Made by a program: the position numbers and the translations under genes. Below the pieces are notes generated by a model that was not told the origin of the DNA, ran no database searches, and was given only the letters and a program-made list of their open reading frames with translations. From assembly GCA_007117675.1 (NCBI GenBank), contig SKGB01000059.1, positions 1 to 17,906 of the forward strand: a DNA stretch of 17,906 nt, read 5' to 3'. Numbering within the stretch: the first letter of the stretch is position 1; each line of letters opens with the position of its first letter. Origin of the DNA: Candidatus Nomurabacteria bacterium. GTDB taxonomy: Bacteria; Patescibacteriota; Minisyncoccia; Phycocordibacterales; CSBR16-119. Below, in pieces: positions 1-6,037 of the stretch.

Positions 1-1
1 T

Positions 2-217
2 GAAATACAAGTTTCGGGTGGTGATGGCGGAGTTTTTATTTATGGAAATCCTTTCAGTGAGAATTTTGAGTGGCAGTATGGCACATGTGCGAGGGTGACT
101 GTGTTTAAAGGCGATGGGATGACTGAAATTGAGGCATTTGGATACAATGTGTCTTGTGAAGATTTGGACGGTCCTCGGGTTGTGGAAAGAGCGCTTCGTG
201 TAAGATATGCAAGCTAG
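2..217 (+). CDS. 3' end of an unidentified gene (partial)
   Basis: An open frame runs in from the window edge and stops at TAG (215-217), giving the last 71 residues of a protein. It is Gly-rich at first (GGDGGVF), has two cysteines (in GTCARV and VSCEDL), and ends in a basic segment (ERALRVRYAS). Alternating hydrophobic and polar residues suggest beta structure, so an extracytoplasmic domain is possible, but I do not recognise the family. The 5' end is missing because the contig stops here, at the same base as in the mirrored copy. It lies just upstream of ligA on the same strand, and ligA has its own promoter-like sequence. Confidence 0.6.
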   Translation, partial: EIQVSGGDGGVFIYGNPFSENFEWQYGTCARVTVFKGDGMTEIEAFGYNVSCEDLDGPRVVERALRVRYAS

Positions 218-245
218 TTCGTCAATATTTTCTTTCTTTTGGTCG

Positions 246-254
246 TGATACAAT
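246..254 (+). promoter_or_regulatory. Extended -10 promoter of ligA
   Basis: An extended -10 of the form TGnTAnAAT (TGATACAAT) ends seven bases before the ligA ATG at 261. A start site about seven bases after the -10 falls on that ATG, so the transcript would be leaderless. No good -35 is seen, as is usual for extended -10 promoters. The same TGATAnAAT form recurs before two other genes in the window. Confidence 0.55.
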
Positions 255-260
255 GACTAT

Positions 261-2270
261 ATGGAACAAAAAGAAGCTCTTAAAAGAATGTCACAATTGT
301 ATAGTTTGATAGAATATCACTCTGACTTGTATCACAGTCAAGACAATCCAGAAATATCTGACCAAGCCTATGACTCTCTTGTGGAGGAGCTTGAAAAACT
401 TGAAAGACAATTCCCTGAATTACAAAAAAAACATTCACCTACATCTCGTATTGGAGGGAGGGTTATTGAACGTTTTGAAAAAGTTCAGCATAGATATCGT
501 CAATGGTCATATGATAATGTTTTTGATTTTCAAGAGTTGAAAAAATGGGAAGACAAGATTTTAAAAATAATTCAAAAACAACAACCGTCATTTGTACGAG
601 AAAATTTAGAGTATAGTGCAGAGTTAAAAATAGACGGACTTAAGATTATTGTAGAGTATCAAAACGGAAAACTTTTTCGTGCTGTTACTCGAGGCGACGG
701 TGTTTCTGGTGAGGATGTTACTCACAATGTTGAGACAATTCAGTCTGTTCCACAAAGACTAAATCAAGATATTTCGGGGATTTTTATAGGCGAAGCATGG
801 ATGTCAAAAAAAGAATTTGAAAGGATTAATAAAGAACGTGCAAAAAACAAAGAACCTTTATTTGCAAACCCAAGGAATGCCGCTGCGGGAACACTTCGAC
901 AGCTTGATGCTTCTGTTGCGTCTCGTCGTAAGTTACATACATTTTTTTATGACTGTTATGAGATTTCGGGTATCTCAATGCCGGACACCCAAGAGTCTTT
1001 ATTAAAACTTCTTAAAAAAATTGGTTTTCATATTGATTCTCATTCTAAGTTTTGTAAAAACTTAAACGATGTTGAAGATTTTTACACCAACTGGGTGACA
1101 AAAAAAACAAGTCAACAATTTGGTATTGATGGTGTTGTTGTGAAGGTGAACAATAGAGGGTTGTATGAGATTCTTGGGTATACATCGAAGGCGCCTCGAT
1201 TTGGTGTTGCATATAAACTTCCGGCAGAAGAAAAAACAACAGTGGTGCAAGATATACAGGTTCAAATTGGGCGTACAGGCGCGCTTACGCCTGTTGCCTA
1301 CCTTGAACCTGTTATGATTGATGGTTCACTTGTGTCTCGCGCAACGCTTCATAATCAAGATGAGATTGATCGACTTGATGTGAGGATTGGTGATACGGTT
1401 ATTGTGAAAAAGGCTGGAGATATTATTCCTGAAATCGTGATGGTCCTCAAAGATCTTCGTGACGGCAAAGAAATAATTTTTAGTATTGAAAATTTTGCAA
1501 AAGAAAGAGGGTGGCGGATTCATAAAGAATTTGTAGGAAAGGAAGAAAGCTCTGCTTGGTATATATCTGGTGACAGTAATGATGAAGTGCAAATACAAAA
1601 ATTAATTCATTTCGTGTCAAAAAAAGGAATGAATATTGTAGGGTTTGGAAAAGAGTATGTTCGTACTTTTTTTGAACAAGGAATTGTAAAAAATTATATA
1701 GATATTTTTACTCTTACAAAAGAAAAACTTGAACCGCTTGAGGGTTTTAAAGAGAAGTCGATTGTAAATCTTTTGAATGCAATAGAACAAAGTAGGAAGG
1801 TTTCTTTTGAAAAGTTTTTGTTTGCCTTAGGAATTCGCCATGTGGGTGAAGAAACAGCTGTTATTTTATCTCGGAATTTCAAGACAATCTTCGAGCTTTC
1901 TGAGGCTTCGTTTGAAAAATTAGATTCTATTGAGGGGGTAGGTGAGGTTGTTGCGAAAAGTATTGTTGAGTATTTTAAAACTCAAGGCATCTCAAATATT
2001 TTAAGACACGTTTCGATTATCTATCCGACACAGGTAAATTCACAATCTGATTTTACAGGTAAGGTGTTTGTACTGACAGGAACCTTGCAAGATATGAGCC
2101 GAGATGATGTGAAAGATATGATAAGAGAAAGAGGTGGTAAGGTGAGTTCGGTTGTTTCCAAAAAAGTTGATTTTGTTTTGGTGGGAGAAAATCCTGGCTC
2201 TAAATTTACTCAAGCAAAAGATTTAAACATTCCAATTCTTTCAGAAGATGATTTTAAATCTATGATATAA
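261..2270 (+). CDS. ligA: NAD-dependent DNA ligase LigA with degenerate zinc finger
   Basis: Seals nicks in duplex DNA using NAD+, joining Okazaki fragments and finishing repair. At 669 residues it has the family's normal length. Domain Ia carries the NAD-binding residues (Y24, and D34, Y37, D38 in SDQAYDSL). The adenylated lysine is K123 in ELKIDG; then come GEAW (178), FANPRNAAAGTLRQLD (201-216), GIDGVVVKV (288-296) and AYKLPAEE (317-324). An OB fold follows (IGRTGALTPVAYLEPV, about 336-351), then helix-hairpin-helix repeats (GFKEKS, GIRHVGE, IEGVGE, about 495-562) and a C-terminal BRCT domain (about 597-669). Odd feature: the region between OB fold and HhH (about 405-448) keeps its length but has no cysteine, so the usual Cys4 zinc site is lost. 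The ATG sits one -10 spacing below a promoter and lacks a Shine-Dalgarno sequence. Identity is certain; loss of zinc is inferred. Confidence 0.97.
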   Translation: MEQKEALKRMSQLYSLIEYHSDLYHSQDNPEISDQAYDSLVEELEKLERQFPELQKKHSPTSRIGGRVIERFEKVQHRYRQWSYDNVFDFQELKKWEDKILKIIQKQQPSFVRENLEYSAELKIDGLKIIVEYQNGKLFRAVTRGDGVSGEDVTHNVETIQSVPQRLNQDISGIFIGEAWMSKKEFERINKERAKNKEPLFANPRNAAAGTLRQLDASVASRRKLHTFFYDCYEISGISMPDTQESLLKLLKKIGFHIDSHSKFCKNLNDVEDFYTNWVTKKTSQQFGIDGVVVKVNNRGLYEILGYTSKAPRFGVAYKLPAEEKTTVVQDIQVQIGRTGALTPVAYLEPVMIDGSLVSRATLHNQDEIDRLDVRIGDTVIVKKAGDIIPEIVMVLKDLRDGKEIIFSIENFAKERGWRIHKEFVGKEESSAWYISGDSNDEVQIQKLIHFVSKKGMNIVGFGKEYVRTFFEQGIVKNYIDIFTLTKEKLEPLEGFKEKSIVNLLNAIEQSRKVSFEKFLFALGIRHVGEETAVILSRNFKTIFELSEASFEKLDSIEGVGEVVAKSIVEYFKTQGISNILRHVSIIYPTQVNSQSDFTGKVFVLTGTLQDMSRDDVKDMIRERGGKVSSVVSKKVDFVLVGENPGSKFTQAKDLNIPILSEDDFKSMI

Positions 2271-2271
2271 T
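2263..2271 (+). promoter_or_regulatory. Extended -10 promoter overlapping the ligA stop
   Basis: TGATATAAT spans the last codons of ligA and its TAA. Transcription from about 2278 would leave roughly eight leader bases before the ATG at 2286. It is a perfect extended -10; no clear -35 is present. Confidence 0.5.
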
Positions 2272-2285
2272 AGTCTCAATTCTAT

Positions 2286-2720
2286 ATGATTCATCATGAA
2301 AATAATTTTCTTATATATTCTTTAGGGTCAGCATTTACCTTGTTATTCCTTGCCGTCTTTCTTGCTTCTGATGCTCGGTTGCAGAACTATGCAAAGGTTG
2401 ATATTTCTTTACCCGCTTCTGTGTATGAAAGTATCTCTACAAGATTGTCTGATACTCAAAAATTATCACAACAACAAAAACGCACTCTCCATACTTCTGT
2501 GGTTCAGGGGAACGGTGTAGAAGCTTTTTCTGTTGTTTTTCTTGAAAAATATAATGCTACTCAAGATGTTTTTCAAGTGAATACTCAAGTAACAAGCGAT
2601 GAACATGGTCGTTTCGAATTCTATTCTTTATCCGAAGGGGTGTATCGAGTGGTGGTGGACACCTTTGTGTTTGATCAGTTTGAATTACAAGATCACGAAT
2701 TTTTGTTTTTAGATATATAA
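2286..2720 (+). CDS. Membrane-anchored beta-rich protein, unknown function
   Basis: A 144-residue protein I do not recognise at family level. Residues 8-28 form one hydrophobic segment after a short N-terminus (MIHHENN), and there is no lipobox cysteine, so it is probably a signal anchor with the rest outside the membrane. A linker rich in Ser, Gln and Lys (about 45-67) precedes a C-terminal half of alternating residues. There, GRFEFYSLSEGVYRVVV (about 108-124) resembles the repeating strand of carboxypeptidase-regulatory-like or transthyretin-like beta-sandwich domains found in bacterial surface proteins. That resemblance is by eye only. It starts 15 bases after the ligA stop with its own -10 inside the ligA end, so it need not be co-transcribed. 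No Shine-Dalgarno sequence is seen. Confidence 0.75.
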   Translation: MIHHENNFLIYSLGSAFTLLFLAVFLASDARLQNYAKVDISLPASVYESISTRLSDTQKLSQQQKRTLHTSVVQGNGVEAFSVVFLEKYNATQDVFQVNTQVTSDEHGRFEFYSLSEGVYRVVVDTFVFDQFELQDHEFLFLDI

Positions 2721-2730
2721 AAATATGTAC

Positions 2731-2758
2731 TTGCAATAGTGGTCTTGATAGTTATACT
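2731..2758 (+). promoter_or_regulatory. Sigma70-type promoter of gatCA
   Basis: A -35 TTGCAA (2731-2736), 16-base spacer and -10 TATACT (2753-2758) put the start site near 2765, two bases before the gatC ATG. This is the most complete promoter in the left part of the window and predicts a nearly leaderless gatCA mRNA. Confidence 0.6.
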
Positions 2759-2766
2759 TTGAGTAT

Positions 2767-3042
2767 ATGAATAATGATGAAATTAAAAAACTAAGTGGTC
2801 TTGCTGCAATTGAGGTTTCTGAAGAAGAAACTCATTCCTTTTCTCAGGACATTCATGAGATTCTTAAATTTTTAAACCAGATATCGGAAGTTGATACAAG
2901 TTCTTGTGAACCTCAACACAGAGCTTCTAATGTTGTTCGTGAAGACGAAAATTCTTTTGAAAAAGGTGTCTTTACAGATGATATATTAGACAGAACACCT
3001 CAAAAACAGGACGGATTTATTAAGGTTAATAAGATTCTTTAA
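2767..3042 (+). CDS. gatC: Asp-tRNA(Asn)/Glu-tRNA(Gln) amidotransferase subunit C
   Basis: Small subunit of GatCAB, which turns misacylated Glu-tRNA(Gln) or Asp-tRNA(Asn) into Gln- or Asn-tRNA in cells lacking the direct synthetase. GatC wraps around GatA and stabilises it. The 91 residues are typical. An N-terminal helical part (EIKKLSGLAAIEVSEEE, then FSQDIHEILKFLNQISEVDT) is followed by an extended stretch containing VVREDE (56-61) and the family's C-terminal tail (ILDRTPQKQDGFIKV, 73-87). The gene is first in a two-gene unit with gatA three bases downstream, so the two are probably co-transcribed and translationally coupled. The gatB partner is not in this window and must lie elsewhere for the enzyme to work. 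Confidence 0.95.
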   Translation: MNNDEIKKLSGLAAIEVSEEETHSFSQDIHEILKFLNQISEVDTSSCEPQHRASNVVREDENSFEKGVFTDDILDRTPQKQDGFIKVNKIL

Positions 3043-3045
3043 GGT

Positions 3046-4458
3046 ATGAACATTGATATTTTTTCTCTTACGATTGAACAGGCGCATAAAGATTTGGTTT
3101 CGGGTGTGTATTCTGCAAAAGATTTACTCCAAGCTTGTCTTGCTAATATCAATAAAAGCAATAACGATATTTTTGCTTTTATTGAGGTTTTTGAAGATGC
3201 GTGGGATATGGCTGAAAAAGCTGATGAGATGATTTCTCGTGGTGAAGCAACAATACTTACAGGTATTCCAATATCGATAAAGGATAATATTTTATATTAT
3301 GGTCATGTGGCAAGTGCTTCATCCAAAATGCTTGAAAATTACAAAGCTGTGTATGATTCGACCGCTGTGGAAAATCTGAAAAAATCAGGAGCTGTTATTG
3401 TGGGGCGAACCAACATGGACGAGTTTGCAATGGGTTCATCGACTGAAACAAGTGCCTTAGGTAAGACAAAAAATCCTCGAAATCATGACTATGTACCGGG
3501 AGGATCTTCTGGTGGAGCTGCTGCGAGTGTTGCGATGGGTGGGTGTTTGGCTGCACTTGGTTCTGACACTGCAGGGTCTGTGAGACAGCCTGCATCTTTT
3601 TGTGGAGTTGTTGGTTTTAAGCCTACCTATGGTTCTGTCTCTCGACATGGTTTGATTGCCATGGGTTCGTCTCTTGATGTGATAGGTGTTCTTACAAAAA
3701 CAGTGTCTTGTTCTCAATATGTTTTTGATTGCATTAAAGGCCAAGATGAATATGACAGCACTTCAATTTCTCTTGAGGATGTTGAAACTAAATCTATAAA
3801 AACTATAGGTGTTCCTAAAGACATTTTTACTATGGATGGTGTTTCTCAGGAGGTTAAGGATAATTTTAATAAAGCACTTGAAACTGTTAAGAGTGCGGGG
3901 TATGAGATTGTTGATATTAATATGCCACATTTGAAATACGCTTTACCGGTGTACTATATTTTAATGCCTGCAGAGGTTTCAACAAACCTTGCTCGATTTG
4001 ACGGAGTTCGATACGGCCTGTCTGTGTTGGGAAATTCTATTGAGGATTCTTACAAAAAAACTCGAGGTGAAGGTTTTGGTAAGGAGGTGAAGCGTCGTGT
4101 ACTACTTGGAACATATGTTCTTTCTCATGGTTATTATGATGCGTATTACAACAAAGCTGTTCAGGTTCGTCATGTGATTAAAAAAGAATTCGATACTGTT
4201 TTTTCACAAGTTGATGTTATTTTGACACCGACATCTCCAACCGCACCCTTTAAGTTTGGTTTCAAGCAAAATCCTCTTGAGTTATATGCTTCAGATATTT
4301 TTACCGTACCGGCAAACATTGCTGATATACCAGCAATATCGATTCCTCATGGTTTGAGTGATGACAATATGGCACTTGATATTCAAGTGATGGCACCATA
4401 CAAAGCGGATAAATCTTTGTTGGAATTTACAGCCACCTTGGAGTCTTTGTTGCAATAA
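3046..4458 (+). CDS. gatA: Asp-tRNA(Asn)/Glu-tRNA(Gln) amidotransferase subunit A
   Basis: Glutaminase subunit of GatCAB: it frees ammonia from Gln (or Asn), which is channelled to GatB for transamidation. It belongs to the amidase-signature family and has a usual length of 470 residues. The Ser-cisSer-Lys triad is visible as K79 (PISIKDN), S154 (GGSSGG) and S178 (SDTAGSVRQPA); these match the positions I recall for Staphylococcus aureus GatA. The motif around S178 reads DTAGS where DTGGS is common, a mild change. NMDEFAMGSS (123-132) and GFKPTYGSVSRHGL are further family hallmarks. It follows gatC by three bases. The GG before its ATG is too close to act as a Shine-Dalgarno sequence, so re-initiation after gatC is the likely mode. 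Loss of function is not suggested anywhere. Confidence 0.97.
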   Translation: MNIDIFSLTIEQAHKDLVSGVYSAKDLLQACLANINKSNNDIFAFIEVFEDAWDMAEKADEMISRGEATILTGIPISIKDNILYYGHVASASSKMLENYKAVYDSTAVENLKKSGAVIVGRTNMDEFAMGSSTETSALGKTKNPRNHDYVPGGSSGGAAASVAMGGCLAALGSDTAGSVRQPASFCGVVGFKPTYGSVSRHGLIAMGSSLDVIGVLTKTVSCSQYVFDCIKGQDEYDSTSISLEDVETKSIKTIGVPKDIFTMDGVSQEVKDNFNKALETVKSAGYEIVDINMPHLKYALPVYYILMPAEVSTNLARFDGVRYGLSVLGNSIEDSYKKTRGEGFGKEVKRRVLLGTYVLSHGYYDAYYNKAVQVRHVIKKEFDTVFSQVDVILTPTSPTAPFKFGFKQNPLELYASDIFTVPANIADIPAISIPHGLSDDNMALDIQVMAPYKADKSLLEFTATLESLLQ

Positions 4459-4479
4459 ATATTGTATCTTTTTTGTGCG

Positions 4480-4488
4480 TGATATAAT
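4480..4488 (+). promoter_or_regulatory. Extended -10 promoter before the HEPN-like membrane protein gene
   Basis: TGATATAAT is a consensus extended -10 lying nine bases before the ATG at 4498, giving a predicted start site near 4495 and a leader of about three bases. A TTGTAT at 4462-4467 is too close (15-base spacer) to be a confident -35. Confidence 0.6.
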
Positions 4489-4497
4489 AAAGACGCT

Positions 4498-5253
4498 ATG
4501 AACTTCTTCAATAATTTACCCGATCCTATTTTTATAAATCTGGAGTATGTCTTTTTTCTCCTGTATAGAATGATTCGCGGGGTGTTAGGTTTTTTTGCAA
4601 ATCTTTTTACAGGATTTCGAGGGGGGTCTTCTGATAGACTTCGTGGTTTTTATGAAGGTCGGAATTCTTTTTCTGGCTCTGGGTCGTGCAATCCTTTTCT
4701 TGATGGTTCGTGTGTTTCTTCGTCTGGTGATGGAGGTTTTTTTTCTCGAATCTTTGGGGGGCTTCCGTCGTGGGACGGTGTTATGGTACTTGGGTATGGG
4801 ATGAGAGTATTTTTGTTTTTGCTTGGTCTATTTCTTTTGTTTGTTTTGGTTTACTCTATTTTGGAATGGAGGAAAATACAACAGGCGTCGGATAAACATA
4901 TCGAAAGCCTTATCCCTGTATCTGAAAAACAAACACAAACCAACCAAAGATGGGAAGAGGTTTTACGTTTAATTGAGTCAAATAACGAAACTGATTGGCG
5001 CATGGCTATTTTGGAGGCTGATGCTATGTTGGAAGACATGACTATTTCTATGAACCTGCCAGGCGAGACTCTTGGTGAGCGATTGAAGTCTGTGGGGCCG
5101 GGAGACTGGCTAACTTTGCAACAGGCGTGGGAGGGGCACAAGGTGAGAAATCATATTGCACATCAGGGTAGTATGTATAAACTTGACCATCGAAAGGCAC
5201 TTGAGACGGTCCGGTTGTTTGAAGAAGTTTTCCATGAGTTTAAGATTATATAA
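4498..5253 (+). CDS. Membrane protein with HEPN-like C-terminal domain, unknown function
   Basis: A 251-residue protein with three visible parts. Residues 11-38 are hydrophobic (FINLEYVFFLLYRMIRG), a first membrane or amphipathic segment. A Gly/Ser-rich loop (41-90) with cysteines C64 and C72 leads to a strong membrane helix at about 95-121 (VFLFLLGLFLLFVLVYSI). The remaining 130 residues are charged, helical and probably cytoplasmic. Near the end, WEGHKVRNHIAHQGS (211-225) contains R217-N218-x3-H222, the R-x4-H pattern typical of HEPN domains, some of which are RNases. By eye I recall similar membrane proteins in Parcubacteria, but no family name. HEPN kinship is inference from one short motif. 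The gene stands alone: own promoter before it, terminator directly after its TAA, tRNA genes converging on it. Confidence 0.8.
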   Translation: MNFFNNLPDPIFINLEYVFFLLYRMIRGVLGFFANLFTGFRGGSSDRLRGFYEGRNSFSGSGSCNPFLDGSCVSSSGDGGFFSRIFGGLPSWDGVMVLGYGMRVFLFLLGLFLLFVLVYSILEWRKIQQASDKHIESLIPVSEKQTQTNQRWEEVLRLIESNNETDWRMAILEADAMLEDMTISMNLPGETLGERLKSVGPGDWLTLQQAWEGHKVRNHIAHQGSMYKLDHRKALETVRLFEEVFHEFKII

Positions 5254-5286
5254 CTAAAAGACCCTAGAAATTCTAGGGTCTTTTAG
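5254..5286. terminator. Two-way terminator between membrane protein gene and tRNA array
   Basis: A perfect 16-base-pair stem (CTAAAAGACCCTAGAA and its complement) surrounds a single central base at 5270. Flanking A and T runs are symmetrical, giving a T-tract on either strand. It begins directly after the TAA at 5251-5253 and ends ten bases before the 3' end of tRNA-Asp, so it can stop the two converging transcripts. Confidence 0.88.
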
Positions 5287-5295
5287 ATTATTATG

Positions 5296-5369
5296 CGCGG
5301 TCGACCGGACTTGAACCGGCAACCTCCCGCGTGACAGGCGGGTGCTCTAACCAGTTGAGCTACGACCGC
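5296..5369 (-). tRNA. tRNA-Asp (GTC)
   Basis: A complete 74-base cloverleaf: acceptor GCGGTCG/CGACCGC, D stem GCTC/GAGC, anticodon stem CCCGC/GCGGG with loop CTGTCAC (anticodon GTC), T arm GCCGG-TTCAAGT-CCGGT, discriminator G73 as expected for tRNA-Asp. CCA is not encoded, so a CCA-adding enzyme is needed. Last gene of the leftward array fMet-Met-Asp. Confidence 0.95.
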
Positions 5370-5410
5370 ATAATTATTTTCCTTAATATTTTATTTTCCA
5401 CAGTACTTGT

Positions 5411-5462
5411 TCGCCTAGGCGGGTGCTCGCTCTTTACATCTTTGAGTTGAGCTATGATCGCA
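5411..5462 (-). pseudogene. Decayed 5' half of a tRNA-Asp
   Basis: On the minus strand TGCGATCATAGCTCAACT matches the 5' end of the nearby tRNA-Asp at 16 of 18 bases, and GAGCACCCGCCT matches its D-stem to anticodon-stem part exactly. Between them 16 unrelated bases replace the five D-loop bases GGTTA. After that only a palindromic CGCCTAGGCG-like stretch follows; anticodon, T arm and 3' acceptor strand are missing. It lies 41 bases upstream of the intact gene in the same orientation, so a partial tandem duplication is likely. Confidence 0.75.
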
Positions 5463-5505
5463 TGATGTATGTACTGCAATATTGGGTGACACTATATTAG
5501 CATAT

Positions 5506-5524
5506 TCACTTATATGTTGTCACT
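5506..5524 (-). repeat. Spacer repeat, copy 2 of 2 (after tRNA-Met)
   Basis: On the minus strand AGTGACAACATATAAGTGA, two bases past the 3' end of tRNA-Met. It matches the spacer copy at 5701-5717 apart from a two-base indel and one substitution. Each copy follows an intact tRNA and precedes a decayed tRNA fragment. Confidence 0.6.
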
Positions 5525-5526
5525 TG

Positions 5527-5600
5527 TGTCGAGGGTGGGGATTGAACCCACGACCTCAGCGTTATGAGTGCTGCGCTCTAACCATCTGAGCTACCCCGAC
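5527..5600 (-). tRNA. tRNA with CAT anticodon (elongator Met, or Ile2)
   Basis: A 74-base cloverleaf: acceptor GTCGGGG/CCTCGAC (one G-T pair), D stem GCTC/GAGC, anticodon loop CTCATAA, T arm GTGGG-TTCAATC-CCCAC, discriminator A, no encoded CCA. The anticodon stem CAGCA/CGCTG has an A-C mismatch next to the loop. The paired G1-C72 rules out the initiator. CAT fits elongator Met, or Ile2 if the C is converted to lysidine by TilS; sequence alone does not settle which. It is the middle gene of the leftward array. Confidence 0.9.
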
Positions 5601-5660
5601 GTCTTCTATGGGAGAGGCACTTTTGGGGTGTCACTCCCTATTTGTGTGATCTTATGAAAA

Positions 5661-5702
5661 TCGCATTGTTTGCGAGATTTGGATTCAAAACTTGAAGTGT
5701 TC
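5661..5702 (-). pseudogene. Decayed 3' half of an initiator tRNA
   Basis: On the minus strand TTTTGAATCCAAATCTCGCA follows the T arm and acceptor of the adjacent tRNA-fMet (TTCGAATCCAGATCCCGCA) with a few changes. The likeness continues past the tRNA end (ACAATGCGA against ACAACGCGA) and starts before it (GAACACTTC against GAAGACTCT). D arm and anticodon arm are absent. It lies downstream of the intact fMet gene in the same orientation, as expected from a tandem duplication or from a tRNA 3'-end attachment-site duplicate. Confidence 0.65.
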
Positions 5703-5717
5703 ACTTATGTGGTCACT
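5701..5717 (-). repeat. Spacer repeat, copy 1 of 2 (after tRNA-fMet)
   Basis: On the minus strand AGTGACCACATAAGTGA, 26 bases past the fMet gene and directly before the fMet relic. It is the partner of the copy at 5506-5524; each copy contains AGTGA twice. Confidence 0.6.
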
Positions 5718-5743
5718 AAAAGATTGAATTAAACCTCGCGTTG

Positions 5744-5814
5744 TTGCGGGATCTGGATTCGAACCAGAGTCTTCAGGTTATGAGCCTGACGAGATACCAC
5801 TTCTCTATCCCGCT
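5744..5814 (-). tRNA. Initiator tRNA-fMet (CAT)
   Basis: A 71-base cloverleaf: acceptor AGCGGGA/TCCCGCA, D stem GAGA/TCTC, short D loop AGTGGTA, anticodon stem TCAGG/CCTGA with loop CTCATAA, four-base variable region, T arm TCTGG-TTCGAAT-CCAGA, discriminator A. Initiator marks are the unpaired 1-72 position, the A11-T24 pair and strong likeness to the E. coli fMet 3' end (CCCGCAAC). Two points are unusual: 1-72 is A-A rather than C-A, and the anticodon stem has A29-T41, giving AGG/CCT instead of the classical GGG/CCC. No encoded CCA. First gene of the array. Confidence 0.93.
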
Positions 5815-5865
5815 ATATTTTCAAACAAATTTCACTGTTTAATTTATATGTTAAATACGTCAAAT

Positions 5866-5893
5866 ACTATATCATATTTTGTGTAAAACGCAA
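5866..5893 (-). promoter_or_regulatory. Promoter of the tRNA array fMet-Met-Asp
   Basis: On the minus strand TTGCGT (5888-5893), a 16-base spacer and TATAGT (5866-5871) preceded by TG (extended -10). The start site would be about 45 bases upstream of tRNA-fMet. A TTGACG further down (5858-5863) lacks a good -10 at the right distance. Bases 5815-5960 otherwise hold only AT-rich divergent promoter sequence. Confidence 0.5.
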
Positions 5894-5911
5894 ATTAAGA
5901 AACCTTGTTCG

Positions 5912-5940
5912 TTGAAAAAAATATATAAATAGGCTACCAT
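5912..5940 (+). promoter_or_regulatory. Promoter of tRNA-Thr and methyltransferase gene
   Basis: TTGAAA (5912-5917), a 17-base spacer and TACCAT (5935-5940) predict a start near 5947, fourteen bases before the tRNA. It is back to back with the promoter of the leftward array. No other promoter is seen for the methyltransferase gene. Confidence 0.5.
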
Positions 5941-5960
5941 GCAAATATTACTAGAGTTTT

Positions 5961-6033
5961 GCCAATGTAGCTCAGTCGGTAGAGCACTCCCATGGTAAGG
6001 GAGAGGTCGGCGGTTCAATCCCGCCCATTGGCT
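5961..6033 (+). tRNA. tRNA-Thr (GGT)
   Basis: A 73-base cloverleaf: acceptor GCCAATG/CATTGGC, D stem GCTC/GAGC, anticodon stem CTCCC/GGGAG with loop ATGGTAA (anticodon GGT), T arm GGCGG-TTCAATC-CCGCC, discriminator T. The two bases after it are CC but the third is T, so CCA is not fully encoded. The methyltransferase ATG follows four bases after the tRNA end. Confidence 0.95.
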
Positions 6034-6037
6034 CCTT

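Noticed and set aside
2286..2720. Calling the 144-residue protein a pilin or a lipoprotein
   Set aside because: There is no prepilin cleavage motif and no lipobox cysteine after the hydrophobic segment.
5411..5462. A functional tRNA with an unusual long D loop
   Set aside because: The anticodon loop, T arm and 3' acceptor strand are missing, so no cloverleaf can form.
5254..5960. CRISPR array or integrase remnant in the repeat-bearing tRNA region
   Set aside because: Only two short imperfect repeats occur, there is no regular spacer pattern and no integrase or cas gene in the window; tRNA duplication and decay explain the likenesses.
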